From the NCBI GenBank assembly GCA_002737625.1, contig NSIB01000010.1:1-37834 (forward strand): DNA of 37,834 nucleotides, in the 5' to 3' direction. This document shows positions 1 through 10,465 of this stretch, in pieces. The stretch's first letter is position 1. Each line of letters opens with the position of its first letter. The notes below the pieces were generated by a model, which made no database searches, had not been told where the DNA came from, and saw only the letters and a list, made by a program, of their open reading frames with translations. The translations under genes were made by a program, and so were the position numbers. This DNA is from Flavobacteriales bacterium (GTDB lineage Bacteria; Bacteroidota; Bacteroidia; NS11-12g; UBA955).

Positions 1-70
1 AAATGATTGTTTGATCCGGCTTCCCAAAGTATTTATAATTTTGGGTGGCTTGTTATTCCTTACTCTGTAT

Positions 71-82
71 CTTTCAAAGAAC
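71..82 (-). promoter_or_regulatory. boxA-like antitermination site
   Basis: The minus strand reads GTTCTTTGAAAG here, resembling the boxA elements (GTTCTTTGA...) found in rRNA leaders and spacers of Bacteroidota. Its place downstream of three promoters supports an rRNA leader. NusB and S10/NusE (S10 is encoded at 26711-27019) would be the expected binders. Assignment by resemblance only. Confidence 0.45.
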
Positions 83-148
83 TTTATAAACTCAAGTCCG
101 TAGACTCGTTTATTGCTTTTTTTTCCTTATTCCTTCCGAAACGGGGTG

Positions 149-180
149 CAAATCTAACACTTGTTTTTGATTAAAACAAA
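149..180 (-). promoter_or_regulatory. Leftward promoter P3 (rRNA-type)
   Basis: Minus-strand TTTG (177-180), 20-base spacer, then TAGATTTG (149-156), matching TAnnTTTG. Followed by CACCCCGTTTC, the same start-region motif as P1 and P2. Lies 112 bases downstream of P2 and about 150 bases from the left edge. Confidence 0.65.
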
Positions 181-260
181 CTTAATTTTTGAAAAATTAA
201 GCACGATCATCTCAACAACTGTTTTGATTTCGGCACTTCGTAACTTTTAGAACGGGGTCG

Positions 261-293
261 CAAAGATAGTGATGTTTTTACTTTTTAAACAAA
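261..293 (-). promoter_or_regulatory. Leftward promoter P2 (rRNA-type)
   Basis: Minus-strand TTTG (290-293), 21-base spacer, then TATCTTTG (261-268), matching TAnnTTTG. Downstream bases CGACCCCGTTC repeat the motif seen after P1 and P3. Lies 93 bases downstream of P1. Confidence 0.65.
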
Positions 294-353
294 TAACTTT
301 TTAATAATTTGCTATCTGCCCAAGTCGTTGGACGTCTCTATCAGAACGGGATG

Positions 354-384
354 CAAAATTACCATCTTTTTTGACATATTCAAA
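354..384 (-). promoter_or_regulatory. Leftward promoter P1 (rRNA-type)
   Basis: On the minus strand a TTTG (381-384) is followed after 19 bases by TAATTTTG (354-361), an exact match to the Bacteroidota -33/-7 consensus TTTG-N19-21-TAnnTTTG. The bases just downstream read CATCCCGTTC, shared in near-identical form with P2 and P3. It is the most upstream of three tandem promoters pointing out of the window. Confidence 0.65.
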
Positions 385-390
385 TACTGT

Positions 391-426
391 CTCTAAAATA
401 ATCTAGAGGTTTTCACCAACCCCTAG
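391..426 (-). terminator. Probable terminator after queA
   Basis: On the minus strand a 9-bp stem (arms 418-426 and 403-411, one G-U pair) with a 6-base loop is followed by ATTATTTT. It lies 29 bases behind the queA stop and just before the rRNA-type promoters, where insulation would make sense. The T-run is interrupted, so efficiency is uncertain. Confidence 0.45.
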
Positions 427-454
427 TCATTCAATCAATTAACCCTGAAAAAAA

Positions 455-1699
455 TTATCGCCAAAGTAAAGAACCATCTCCGTAGCTTAGAAAACGGTAG
501 CTTTCACGGTGTGCATGCTCGTAAATACCCCGCCACTTTCCTCCCAAAAATGCATCAACCAACATCAATAATGTCGATTTGGGTTGGTGAAAGTTAGTAA
601 TTAAGCCATCGCAGATGCGAAAATTGAACCCAGCAACAATAAAAATCTTCGTCTCACCACCCAAAATACCAACGCTCCGCTCACAAAAATCCAGAATTGC
701 CAATAAAGATTCTTTCAAATCCACCTCCCTATTCAGTAATCGAACCGATAAATCACAATATGCATCCTCCGTCTCTACCTTCCCCATCCACTGATTTCCT
801 AAAATTCTCACACCTATATAATATAAACTCTCCAAAACCCGCATCGATGTCGTACCAATAGCCACTACCCTACCCCCACGTTTCGATGGAAATTCACTTT
901 CCATACCTACGTGACGAACTGATTCGCCTGGATACAACCTAAGTAATAACTGCGCTATCAAATCCTGATTGATTTCAAAACGCTCCGAATGCATATCGTG
1001 ATGATGTGAAAACTCGCCTGTCATCGGTTTAAATGTCCCCGCACCCACATGCAAGGTCAACTTGGCCAACCCAATTCCCTTTCCTAAGATCCGCTGCTCC
1101 AATTCCTCCGTGAAGTGTAACGATGCCGTTGGTGCCGCTACCGCCCCTGTCTTTTCGGCAAAAATGGCCTGATACCTCTCTTTATCACCAACCTCTACAC
1201 CGCGATCTATATATGGAGGCAATGGCACTTTCCCCAAATCCTCGATGGCCTCAGGCATACTGCTATACCCCTCAGGCAATTCAAACTGCACTTGATTTTC
1301 TTCCCTACTCAGCCACTTTATTGTCAACTTCTCCGAAACTACCGCCTCATCCCCCTCTCTAAACCGCTTGCGATTTCCAACCATCGCTTCCCATCTCAAC
1401 CATTCCGCATCCAACGGCTTCAATAAAAATATCTCGATTTGATGCCCCCCCGATGTTAATGCATGCAACCGCGCAGGTATCACCTTGGTGTCGTTGGCAA
1501 CCAACAATACATCCGCCCCCAATTCCTGATCCAATTCATGGAAACGACGATCCTTGATTTCACTACCAGTCCAAACCAATAACTTACTCGCATCTCTCGG
1601 CTCGATGGCATATTGTGCAATTTGATCTGATGTTAAACTACAGTCGTAATCGCTGACAGCCAAATGAGGCACTCCATTGTCAAAGCCGTCCTCGATCAT
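455..1699 (-). CDS. queA: S-adenosylmethionine:tRNA ribosyltransferase-isomerase QueA
   Basis: QueA transfers and isomerises the ribosyl part of SAM onto preQ1-modified tRNA, giving epoxyqueuosine at the wobble base. Family motifs visible in the 414 residues are NDTKVIPARL near the N-terminus, VGAGTFKPM in the middle, and ITNFHQPKSTLLMLV and YGDGSLL near the C-terminus. At about 410 residues it is the longer form common in Bacteroidota. The reading frame stays open to 1804, but the extra N-terminal stretch overlaps rdgB and is unlike QueA; the ATG at 1699 forms an ATGA overlap with the rdgB stop, implying translational coupling. It is the last gene of the plsY-clpS-scoA-rdgB-queA unit. Identification is firm; the exact start is likely. 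Confidence 0.93.
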   Translation of the reverse strand: MIEDGFDNGVPHLAVSDYDCSLTSDQIAQYAIEPRDASKLLVWTGSEIKDRRFHELDQELGADVLLVANDTKVIPARLHALTSGGHQIEIFLLKPLDAEWLRWEAMVGNRKRFREGDEAVVSEKLTIKWLSREENQVQFELPEGYSSMPEAIEDLGKVPLPPYIDRGVEVGDKERYQAIFAEKTGAVAAPTASLHFTEELEQRILGKGIGLAKLTLHVGAGTFKPMTGEFSHHHDMHSERFEINQDLIAQLLLRLYPGESVRHVGMESEFPSKRGGRVVAIGTTSMRVLESLYYIGVRILGNQWMGKVETEDAYCDLSVRLLNREVDLKESLLAILDFCERSVGILGGETKIFIVAGFNFRICDGLITNFHQPKSTLLMLVDAFLGGKWRGIYEHAHRESYRFLSYGDGSLLWR

Positions 1700-2283
1700 C
1701 CCAAATACTCCATTAATGATTGAAATGCCCGACCTCGATGACTCATCGCATTTTTTTCCGCCGCCGACATTTCCGCAAAAGAACGAGTCTCGCCATCCGG
1801 ACAAAATAAGGGATCATATCCAAATCCATCACGGCCTTGAATTTCTGTCAAAATCACTCCATTTACCCTGCCCTCTATATATGTAGGTTTATCATCAAAT
1901 CCCACCAAACACAAAACCGTTATAAAAAAGGCGCGTCTGTCTGCTTTCCCTACCATCACTCGCAGCAATTTTTTATTGTTTTTATTATGATTACCCGCTT
2001 CTCCCGCATATCGAGAAGAATAAACACCGGGCTCCCCTTCCAGAGATTCCACACACAAACCGCTATCATCTGCCACACAAGGCAAACCAGTTAAAGCCCA
2101 AACGGCCTCGGCCTTGAGCAATGCATTTCCGCGAAATGTTGTTTCCGTTTCATCCACATCAATATCTACCCCCGCTTCTTTCAATGAAATCAAATGCAAT
2201 TTACCCTGAACGATGGCCTGCGCTTCATCAATCTTATGTTGATTGTTGGTGGCAAAAACCAATGTCTGCAATTCAACTCCCAT
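1696..2283 (-). CDS. rdgB: Non-canonical purine NTP pyrophosphatase (RdgB/HAM1)
   Basis: Hydrolyses dITP, dXTP and ITP to monophosphates, keeping deaminated purines out of DNA and RNA. The 195-residue protein shows the whole HAM1 signature set: ATNNQHK at 11-17 (phosphate binding), DDSGL at 72-76, PGVYSSRYAG at about 85-94, GRDGFGYDPLF at about 150, and MSAAEKNAMSHRGRA near the C-terminus. Length is normal for the family (about 190-200). It starts 4 bases behind the scoA stop and its stop overlaps the queA start by four bases, so it is an internal gene of the operon. No unusual residues are seen. Confidence 0.95.
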   Translation of the reverse strand: MGVELQTLVFATNNQHKIDEAQAIVQGKLHLISLKEAGVDIDVDETETTFRGNALLKAEAVWALTGLPCVADDSGLCVESLEGEPGVYSSRYAGEAGNHNKNNKKLLRVMVGKADRRAFFITVLCLVGFDDKPTYIEGRVNGVILTEIQGRDGFGYDPLFCPDGETRSFAEMSAAEKNAMSHRGRAFQSLMEYLG

Positions 2284-2287
2284 GCGA

Positions 2288-2986
2288 TTACACTCTGGGT
2301 CTGGTGGTACGCTGCTCTATACGCTTCTCGTAATTCTTTCCCAAAACGATCCGCTGAACATAAATACCAGGAACATGAATATCATTCGGATTCAATTCTC
2401 CAGCCTCAACCAATTCTTCTACTTCCGCGATCGTAATTTTTCCCGCCATCGCCATCATTGGATTGAAGTTCCGTGCGGTATCTTTAAATATTAAATTTCC
2501 ATGTTTATCGGCTTTCCATGCTTTCACGATAGCAAAGTCCGCATCAAAAGCATATTCCATGAGATACGTTTTATCGCCAAAAACGCGCAATTCCTTGCCC
2601 TCGGCAACCTCGGTTCCCACGCCTGCTGGTGTATAAAACGCTGGTATTCCCGCGCCTGCGGCGCGGCACCTTTCCGCCAATGTGCCCTGTGGGATCAATT
2701 CAACCTCCAACTCACCGCTCAATAACTGTCTCTCAAATTCCGCATTTTCACCCACATAAGAACTCACCATCTTCTTTACCTGCTTGCCCTGCAACATCAA
2801 ACCAATCCCAAAATCATCCACCCCAGCATTGTTCGATATACAAGTTAACCCCTTCACACCCTTCTTCACCAACGCAGCAATTGAATTTTCTGGAATCCCG
2901 CACAACCCAAAGCCACCTAACATTAACACCGCTCCGTCTTCTATGTCTGCAATGGCCGCTTCAGCCGATGAAAATACTTTTCTCAT
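2288..2986 (-). CDS. scoA: 3-oxoacid CoA-transferase subunit A
   Basis: Alpha subunit of a succinyl-CoA/acetoacetate-type CoA-transferase (ScoA/AtoD/PcaI family), which moves CoA between succinate and a 3-oxoacid. Seen in the 232 residues: the CoA-binding loop [10 protein letters not shown] at 24-33, SNNAG at about 51-55, and [20 protein letters not shown] in the middle, all typical of subunit A. The catalytic glutamate of this family lies in subunit B, which is not next to it: neighbours are clpS (12-base gap) and rdgB (4-base gap). The partner must be elsewhere in the genome. A GC-rich perfect hairpin (2651-2667) lies inside the [10 protein letters not shown] coding region. AtoD-like specificity versus succinyl-CoA use cannot be decided from sequence. 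Confidence 0.9.
   Translation of the reverse strand: MRKVFSSAEAAIADIEDGAVLMLGGFGLCGIPENSIAALVKKGVKGLTCISNNAGVDDFGIGLMLQGKQVKKMVSSYVGENAEFERQLLSGELEVELIPQGTLAERCRAAGAGIPAFYTPAGVGTEVAEGKELRVFGDKTYLMEYAFDADFAIVKAWKADKHGNLIFKDTARNFNPMMAMAGKITIAEVEELVEAGELNPNDIHVPGIYVQRIVLGKNYEKRIEQRTTRPRV
2651..2667. repeat. GC-rich perfect inverted repeat within scoA
   Basis: Seven-base arms (2651-2657 and 2661-2667) made only of G and C flank a TGC loop. It lies inside the conserved GTLAER...GAGIP segment of scoA, so it does not interrupt the gene. The composition stands out from the AT-rich surroundings and the arm/loop design resembles the terminator hairpins at 6846-6862 and 32225-32251. Confidence 0.6.
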
Positions 2987-2998
2987 AATGTTTCAAAT

Positions 2999-3289
2999 TT
3001 ACTGCACCTCAAGCTGAGCCGACAACCCTTTTTCGCACAACACAGTACAAACTGGTTCTAAATCATCGTAACCCCCGTTTTTAATCGCATATTTCCCGTT
3101 ATTATGCACAAACCAAGCACACTGTTCAGCCTGCAAACGGTTATGATTGCAATATTTTATCAAATTCACAATCACCCAATCAAACGAGTTCACCTCATCA
3201 TTATACAATACAATCTGCCAACCATTGTCTAGCAGGGTTTCTTCAACCGCCTCGGGATTTATCTTGGGAGATGAATTCGCCATTAACAT
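2999..3289 (-). CDS. clpS: ATP-dependent Clp protease adaptor ClpS
   Basis: ClpS binds proteins with N-degron residues (Leu, Phe, Tyr, Trp) and hands them to a ClpA/ClpC-type unfoldase. The 96-residue protein has the family core: WQIVLYNDEVNSFDWVI (about 24-40), then LQAEQCAWFVHNNGKYAI, corresponding to the substrate-binding and clamp regions, and a C-terminal LCEKGLSAQLE. The N-terminus is short and flexible, as usual. Two in-frame ATGs (3289 and 3283) fit equally well; I use the first, 6 bases behind the plsY stop. It is the second gene of the plsY operon. No Clp ATPase is in the window. Confidence 0.92.
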   Translation of the reverse strand: MLMANSSPKINPEAVEETLLDNGWQIVLYNDEVNSFDWVIVNLIKYCNHNRLQAEQCAWFVHNNGKYAIKNGGYDDLEPVCTVLCEKGLSAQLEVQ

Positions 3290-3295
3290 AAACTC

Positions 3296-3973
3296 TTATT
3301 TCTTTTGTTTCATTACGATGCGAGTCTTGGCCTCTTCACCGGCAATCAATCGTTTAATATTCTTGCGATGCGTAACCAAAACCAAACCTGCCACCAAAAA
3401 ACTAAAAATCAAAATACTCAGATGTGTCTCACCAAAAACGCGAATAAATAAAAATGGAATCGATAATCCCGCCAATAACGAGCCGATACTCACATATCCC
3501 GTAATGATGTTTGCCACCAAGAATACAGCCAATGCCAAACCTGCCACCGCAGGATTCAAAGCAATTAGCATCCCAAACAGTGTGGCAACACCCTTACCCC
3601 CCTTAAACTTCGCAAATACGGGTATCAAATGTCCGATTACCGCCATCGTACCAAACAACACCATCAATAATTTATGATCCCCCTCGGCCAAACCACCAAT
3701 ATCGGTATGACTCAATGCCAAATCCGAAAATCCATCCCTAGATAAAAAATCAACCACATCCGCCAACCTTACCGCTAAATACCCTTTGAGAATATCCAAT
3801 ACCAACACAATGCTACCTGGTCCCTTTCCCAATAAGCGAAACACATTGGTAGCCCCTGAATTCCCACTGCCATACTCTCTCACATCGATACCATAAAAAC
3901 TCTTACCCACCCAGATTGCATTGGGGACTGAACCCAATACATATGCAATCAAAACAAAGGTTATTTCCAACAT
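3296..3973 (-). CDS. plsY: Acyl-phosphate:glycerol-3-phosphate acyltransferase PlsY
   Basis: Integral membrane enzyme that transfers an acyl group from acyl phosphate to glycerol-3-phosphate, the first step of phospholipid synthesis. The 225 residues show the three PlsY motifs: YVLGSVPNAIWVGK plus GSGNSGATNVFR near the N-terminus, GHLIPVFAKFKGGKGVAT in the middle (phosphate-binding), and THRKNIKRL near the C-terminus, with several hydrophobic spans between. I start at the ATG at 3973 (MLEITF...), which aligns with family N-termini; the frame extends a few codons upstream only to a TTG. First gene of the operon running to queA; a -7 element at 4050-4057 is the probable promoter. Confidence 0.94.
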   Translation of the reverse strand: MLEITFVLIAYVLGSVPNAIWVGKSFYGIDVREYGSGNSGATNVFRLLGKGPGSIVLVLDILKGYLAVRLADVVDFLSRDGFSDLALSHTDIGGLAEGDHKLLMVLFGTMAVIGHLIPVFAKFKGGKGVATLFGMLIALNPAVAGLALAVFLVANIITGYVSIGSLLAGLSIPFLFIRVFGETHLSILIFSFLVAGLVLVTHRKNIKRLIAGEEAKTRIVMKQKK

Positions 3974-4049
3974 TACTATTTGCAATTATCTATATATGTA
4001 AAACCGCTAGCCTTTCTAACGCTCAACAATCCTTGATTATTTAATTTTA

Positions 4050-4057
4050 CAAATATA
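4050..4057 (-). promoter_or_regulatory. -7 element for the plsY operon
   Basis: TATATTTG on the minus strand matches TAnnTTTG and lies 77 bases upstream of the plsY ATG. The best TTG upstream (4081-4083) is 23 bases away, slightly beyond the usual spacing, so support is moderate. Confidence 0.4.
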
Positions 4058-4069
4058 CCAAAAATAAAA

Positions 4070-6790
4070 TTAAGGCTTCACAAGCTTAATTGCAGCCACT
4101 TCTGAGCCTGATTTAACCTGAACCCAATAAATTCCTGACAACAAACCCGTTACATCCAACGCCAATCCGCCACCGTTTAACGTTGCTGTTGGAACCGAAT
4201 GTAAGCTACCTTTGATGTCGAATACCGTTGCGGATTCAATTTTTAACACGGACATGGGTTCGATCACAAATACCTCGGTTGCTGGATTTGGATGAGCTTT
4301 CAACCAATCTTGTTGGATTTGATTCACGTTTGATGCAGGTATTGGAGGCAAATCAAATGCCTCTTCCCCATCAGCACAGTTATTAGCACTGCCCTGAGCT
4401 GCGGAATAACCCAATCCCCTACGAGAAAAAGCATCCCAAATGATTTTCTTATTTGCATTGCCATAGCGAATACTATCGGCCGCCATTATCGCATCCCTTG
4501 CATCCACAAATCCGGGACCACATGGCTGTAATTTCATGGCATCAATCACCACTTGTACCGCACGATTGTTTCCTCCTGTACCGTTATATAAATCCTCATC
4601 AAAACCGTATTTATCTACATAGCCCCAGAACATATCCCAAAGCATAGCGCACCAAATCTCACCCGTATAATGGACTTCTGTTTGCACGCCCGAAGCTGCT
4701 TTTGCCAAATTTCCGTAGGTATGGGGATTCAACGACATGTTGGTTGAGTATGGATAGGTCCGAATACCATCGCCAGTTTGATCTTGGCCAAACAACCAAT
4801 TCCCAACTCCGCGTGGCTTAGAACCCACATCACCCTTTTTTGCAGTAAATGCCAATCCCATAAAATCGCTCCATCCTTCGCCCATTTGCTCGGCATTGCT
4901 CAATCCATTGGAATTTGAAGGGCCGCAAGTTAAACGTGTAGAAATTCCATGGGTATATTCATGTCCCATTACGCCCAAATCCAAATCACTGTCGGTCTTT
5001 TTTGCATAAGCCGAACTATCATAAAACGTGATACTCAACGAAGAATCCGCCAAAAATGTTCTCAATTCATTGGCATTTGAAAAACGGACAAAAATCACTG
5101 GAATTGTTACTTTACTCGCCTGCGCAGTATTGTCTGTCGCCATTGTAATCACAGCATCCGCAGTAGATGTATCTAACAAAATTGCCGCGGTAGCGCCATT
5201 GGATTGTGCACGGTAAACTTTTTGAACAAACGTGCAACCGCCACGAACGATGGCTGCAAAATTCCCTTTTAACTCTGAACTGTTTGTTAAACCCGTGCAA
5301 CATTTGTTTGTCACCGGCGATACATTATCCTTAACCAAAATCATTTTACCCGTGGTAGGAACGGCGGTGATTTTCTTACCCCAATTGCCATCGGTGATGC
5401 CTACGCCATATTTAACTCCTTTACCATTATTAACAACCAAGTTGGCTTTTGCGCCCACACCATCCCAGATATACATTTGCATGCGGGGGGCTGAGCCATC
5501 GGGAGGCGTTGACATATTGGCATTGTTTGTACCACTGCCATCCTGAGCATCTGCATTCACAGCATCGTTACCGGCACCCAAACCATCATAATTGTTCTTC
5601 TGAAAATTCCCGCTGGGCTCATCAAATCCATAATGCTGCGAAATATCATGCATGAAATTATTCACCACAAACAAATTTCCTATGGCAAAATCCTGATAGT
5701 TCAGTGGATTGGTCTCGGCTGGGTCATATGCCAAATTAAATGCGAGCGATGCCCCACCATCAGGAGATTTTCCTGGTGTGTTTTTTCCAGCTGCGTCTTC
5801 TGCCGCATAAACGTTATTTCCACGAGTGATTGTGTATTCCGCACCGGATTTGCCGTCCACATCATGCCATCCATAGGGCGATGCTTGGGCGTCTGCAGGA
5901 CTGGTGAGCGTGGTTGGACTGCCATATAGCGGACTTTCAGTGGGAAAAGAAAATGATTTATACGTTGCACCGTCTCCACGGCGTTGCAAGGGTTTGCTAC
6001 CTGATAACAACAAATTCTGAGAAACACTTTTTCCAATTAGCGGACGATTCGCTTCCATGGCAGACAATGAACCTTCATTGGAGCTATTTTTCTCCTCGGC
6101 CGACATGGCTGTTGGGGTACAATGAACTGTCCAACTATGTCGTTGCAAGATTTTACCAGATGCATCAATCCACAAATTGACCCAGTCTGAGGTTGCAGAA
6201 TTATAAAATACAAAATACTGTGCAGCGATTAAATCTCCCTTTTCGTTAGGCCATGCCATCGCCTGAGTATAAAATTCACTCTCTTCGAATCGGGTTCCGA
6301 TGGTCATGGGTTGCCATTTGATTCCGGTTGTTGGAAAAATCGAAGATTCATTGCTGCCGTCTGAAGTAACGAGGCGAGCCAAACCATTTTCTTGTTCGAT
6401 GGCTTTTGCGCCTAAAACTTCCTTATTCAACGCGGTAAATGAACCCACCAAATGATCCGTAACATGCGCAACGGCACGGTTGGTAGAATACAATAAATCT
6501 CCATTTGGGTTGAAATGCAGTCCCATCACACCATTCATCACGGGAACACCTTGAATTGTTTGCAATACATAAGCATGCGTAACTCCGCTGCCATCACGAT
6601 ATAAATCCTGAATCTGAGCGGCGGCCATATCTTCCTTCACCAATCCCCATTTCCCCGCCGCCGCTAAATCCATGGCGGTTTGAAGAACTTTGGCTTTGGT
6701 TAAAGTAGAAACAGAATTTTGAGCATTCGCTTTAAAACTGATGGCAAAAATCCCCATCAATACAAATTGTTTAAACTGTCTGGTACGCAT
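4070..6790 (-). CDS. Secreted M36 (fungalysin) metallopeptidase with PA and T9SS sorting domains
   Basis: Predicted extracellular zinc metalloprotease of 906 residues. A signal peptide (MRTRQFKQFVLMGIFAISF then KANA-QN) is followed by an FTP-type propeptide. The M36 catalytic domain carries HEYTH at 610-614 and the third zinc ligand Glu638 in GEGWSD. A protease-associated (PA) domain sits at about 480-585, before the active site, with FAAIVRGGCTFVQK as its core. The last 75 residues begin AHPNPATEVFVIEP and end IYWVQVKSGSEVAAIKLVKP, typical of a type A T9SS sorting domain, so it is likely exported by T9SS and anchored or released. The ATG at 6790 is chosen over the one at 6838 because only it starts with a proper signal peptide. 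Monocistronic, behind the eno terminator. Confidence 0.9.
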   Translation of the reverse strand: MRTRQFKQFVLMGIFAISFKANAQNSVSTLTKAKVLQTAMDLAAAGKWGLVKEDMAAAQIQDLYRDGSGVTHAYVLQTIQGVPVMNGVMGLHFNPNGDLLYSTNRAVAHVTDHLVGSFTALNKEVLGAKAIEQENGLARLVTSDGSNESSIFPTTGIKWQPMTIGTRFEESEFYTQAMAWPNEKGDLIAAQYFVFYNSATSDWVNLWIDASGKILQRHSWTVHCTPTAMSAEEKNSSNEGSLSAMEANRPLIGKSVSQNLLLSGSKPLQRRGDGATYKSFSFPTESPLYGSPTTLTSPADAQASPYGWHDVDGKSGAEYTITRGNNVYAAEDAAGKNTPGKSPDGGASLAFNLAYDPAETNPLNYQDFAIGNLFVVNNFMHDISQHYGFDEPSGNFQKNNYDGLGAGNDAVNADAQDGSGTNNANMSTPPDGSAPRMQMYIWDGVGAKANLVVNNGKGVKYGVGITDGNWGKKITAVPTTGKMILVKDNVSPVTNKCCTGLTNSSELKGNFAAIVRGGCTFVQKVYRAQSNGATAAILLDTSTADAVITMATDNTAQASKVTIPVIFVRFSNANELRTFLADSSLSITFYDSSAYAKKTDSDLDLGVMGHEYTHGISTRLTCGPSNSNGLSNAEQMGEGWSDFMGLAFTAKKGDVGSKPRGVGNWLFGQDQTGDGIRTYPYSTNMSLNPHTYGNLAKAASGVQTEVHYTGEIWCAMLWDMFWGYVDKYGFDEDLYNGTGGNNRAVQVVIDAMKLQPCGPGFVDARDAIMAADSIRYGNANKKIIWDAFSRRGLGYSAAQGSANNCADGEEAFDLPPIPASNVNQIQQDWLKAHPNPATEVFVIEPMSVLKIESATVFDIKGSLHSVPTATLNGGGLALDVTGLLSGIYWVQVKSGSEVAAIKLVKP

Positions 6791-6837
6791 GAAATTGCAA
6801 GATATCAAATCACACCGAGAGTAGCAAAAATTATGCA

Positions 6838-6870
6838 TAAAAAAAGGCCCGCTGCGCGGGCCTTTTTTTT
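6838..6870 (-). terminator. Rho-independent terminator after eno
   Basis: Seven-bp all-GC stem (6846-6852 with 6856-6862), TGC loop, flanked by A-run and T-run so it works in either direction. On the minus strand it follows the eno stop (6887) and ends in seven T residues, closing the carA-eno transcript just before the M36 gene. Confidence 0.85.
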
Positions 6871-6886
6871 CTTTCTAATAAAAAAC

Positions 6887-9279
<2,393 letters not shown>

Positions 9280-9289
9280 TTCAAGGATT

Positions 9290-9321
9290 CAAATTTCGTA
9301 CATTTAGAGCAAGCGCTCAAA
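9290..9321 (-). promoter_or_regulatory. Probable carA-eno promoter
   Basis: Minus-strand TTTG (9318-9321), 20-base spacer, then GAAATTTG (9290-9297), one mismatch from TAnnTTTG. Transcription would begin only a few bases before the GTG start of carA, leaving almost no leader. Confidence 0.45.
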
Positions 9322-9348
9322 CATTGTGGGTAAATTGTGGTATACTGC

Positions 9349-10407
9349 CTATTCTTTTGGTGAATCCAAGTTCTCTTTAGGGAACCAAACCGACCAGAAA
9401 ATACTCAAAGCAAGTATACCTATGATAATCAATAAATTATGAACTTCGTTAAATCCATACTGATGCGCCCATTTCTCTAGTAACATCTTTAGCCCTATGT
9501 AAACAAGAATCATCGACAGTCCGTATTTCAAACTATAGAATTGATCCATGCCTGCACCAAGTAAAAAGTAAAGCGACCTAAGACCCATCACAGCAAAAAT
9601 ATTAGAGAAAAATACCAAATAGGGATCCGTGGTCACACCAAATACAGCGGGAACGCTATCCACCGCAAAAACCACATCGGTTATATCTACAATAATCAGG
9701 ACGAGAAATGGAATCGTGACGTATAATAACCCTTCATTCCTCACAAAAAATCGAGTTTCATCGGGGTTTTTATCCCAAATCCGAAACCACCTTCGGGTGA
9801 AGCGTATTACCGGATGATTTACCGTATCAAAAGAATCATCATCCCCTGCTACCAGCATTTTGAAACCACTGTAAATTAAAAATGCGCCAAACACATACAT
9901 CACCCAAGTAAAACGACTTACCATTTCAGTACCCAAATAAATAAATAAGAATCTAAGGACGATGGCCCCTATAACTCCCCAAATCAAAATGCGTTTCTGA
10001 TTTTGACCGTTCATCTTGAACGATTGGAAAATTAATAAAATTACAAATAGGTTATCAACGCTCAAGGCATATTCCAATAAAAATCCACTCAAATAGCTTA
10101 TCGACGAAGTTCTAGAAAATTCATCCATTGCATAGTCAAATCCCCTACCCAAATTGAGATCTATGTGATATTCCATTTCATAACGCTGTAAATCCTGTAA
10201 CGTAGTAATTTGATGCACCTGACCGTGAAAAAAATACACCGCAACCGTCATCAAAAGTCCAATACCAAACCAAACTGAAGAATGCTTGATTGCCTGCTTA
10301 GCCGATACCTCCACATCGGTTGTTTTAGAAAAAACACCCAAATCCCAGAGCATTCCAACCATTAATACAACAAAGAATAATCCAATGAAAATAAACTGAG
10401 TAAACAT
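9349..10407 (-). CDS. TerC/Alx-family integral membrane protein
   Basis: Polytopic inner-membrane protein of 352 residues. TerC family members are linked to manganese export and tellurite resistance. The family core is visible twice: LLEYALSVDNLFVILLIFQ (about 110-130) and VDITDVVFAVDSVPAVFGVT (about 240-260), with acidic residues inside membrane segments thought to bind metal. About eight to nine hydrophobic spans are seen. Start: the ATG at 10407; the open frame continues three codons to a TTG. A -7 element TACCTTTG at 10414-10421 directly precedes this ATG, suggesting a near-leaderless message. It is divergent from the S46 peptidase gene, with 72 bases between the two start codons, and 69 bases upstream of carA. 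Substrate not determinable. Confidence 0.9.
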   Translation of the reverse strand: MFTQFIFIGLFFVVLMVGMLWDLGVFSKTTDVEVSAKQAIKHSSVWFGIGLLMTVAVYFFHGQVHQITTLQDLQRYEMEYHIDLNLGRGFDYAMDEFSRTSSISYLSGFLLEYALSVDNLFVILLIFQSFKMNGQNQKRILIWGVIGAIVLRFLFIYLGTEMVSRFTWVMYVFGAFLIYSGFKMLVAGDDDSFDTVNHPVIRFTRRWFRIWDKNPDETRFFVRNEGLLYVTIPFLVLIIVDITDVVFAVDSVPAVFGVTTDPYLVFFSNIFAVMGLRSLYFLLGAGMDQFYSLKYGLSMILVYIGLKMLLEKWAHQYGFNEVHNLLIIIGILALSIFWSVWFPKENLDSPKE

Positions 10408-10413
10408 GCTCCA

Positions 10414-10421
10414 CAAAGGTA
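10414..10421 (-). promoter_or_regulatory. -7 element directly before the TerC gene
   Basis: TACCTTTG on the minus strand matches TAnnTTTG; only six bases separate it from the ATG at 10407. A TTG lies 22 bases further upstream (10444-10446), a little too far for a consensus -33 box. Confidence 0.45.
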
Positions 10422-10465
10422 AAGCCTTCCGCTAGCAATATGCCAAGACTCCCAACAGAATTTGG

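Larger units (their letters stand above)
1..454. other. Gene-free region: rRNA-type leader and promoters
   Basis: I see no protein-coding gene here. The stretch is AT-rich and carries, reading leftward, a terminator-like hairpin behind queA, three promoters of the Bacteroidota type roughly 100 bases apart, and a boxA-like element at 71-82. This arrangement is typical of the region in front of a 16S rRNA gene, and transcription points out of the window at position 1. The 16S gene itself is not visible, so the rRNA assignment is inference. Confidence 0.6.

Noticed and set aside
1700-1804. N-terminal extension of queA starting at 1804
   Set aside because: It overlaps rdgB in another frame, does not resemble QueA, and the ATG at 1699 forms a natural ATGA overlap.
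5701-6036. Open frames antisense to or in other frames of the M36 peptidase and other genes
   Set aside because: They overlap well-supported genes, match no family, and show no promoter or start context of their own.
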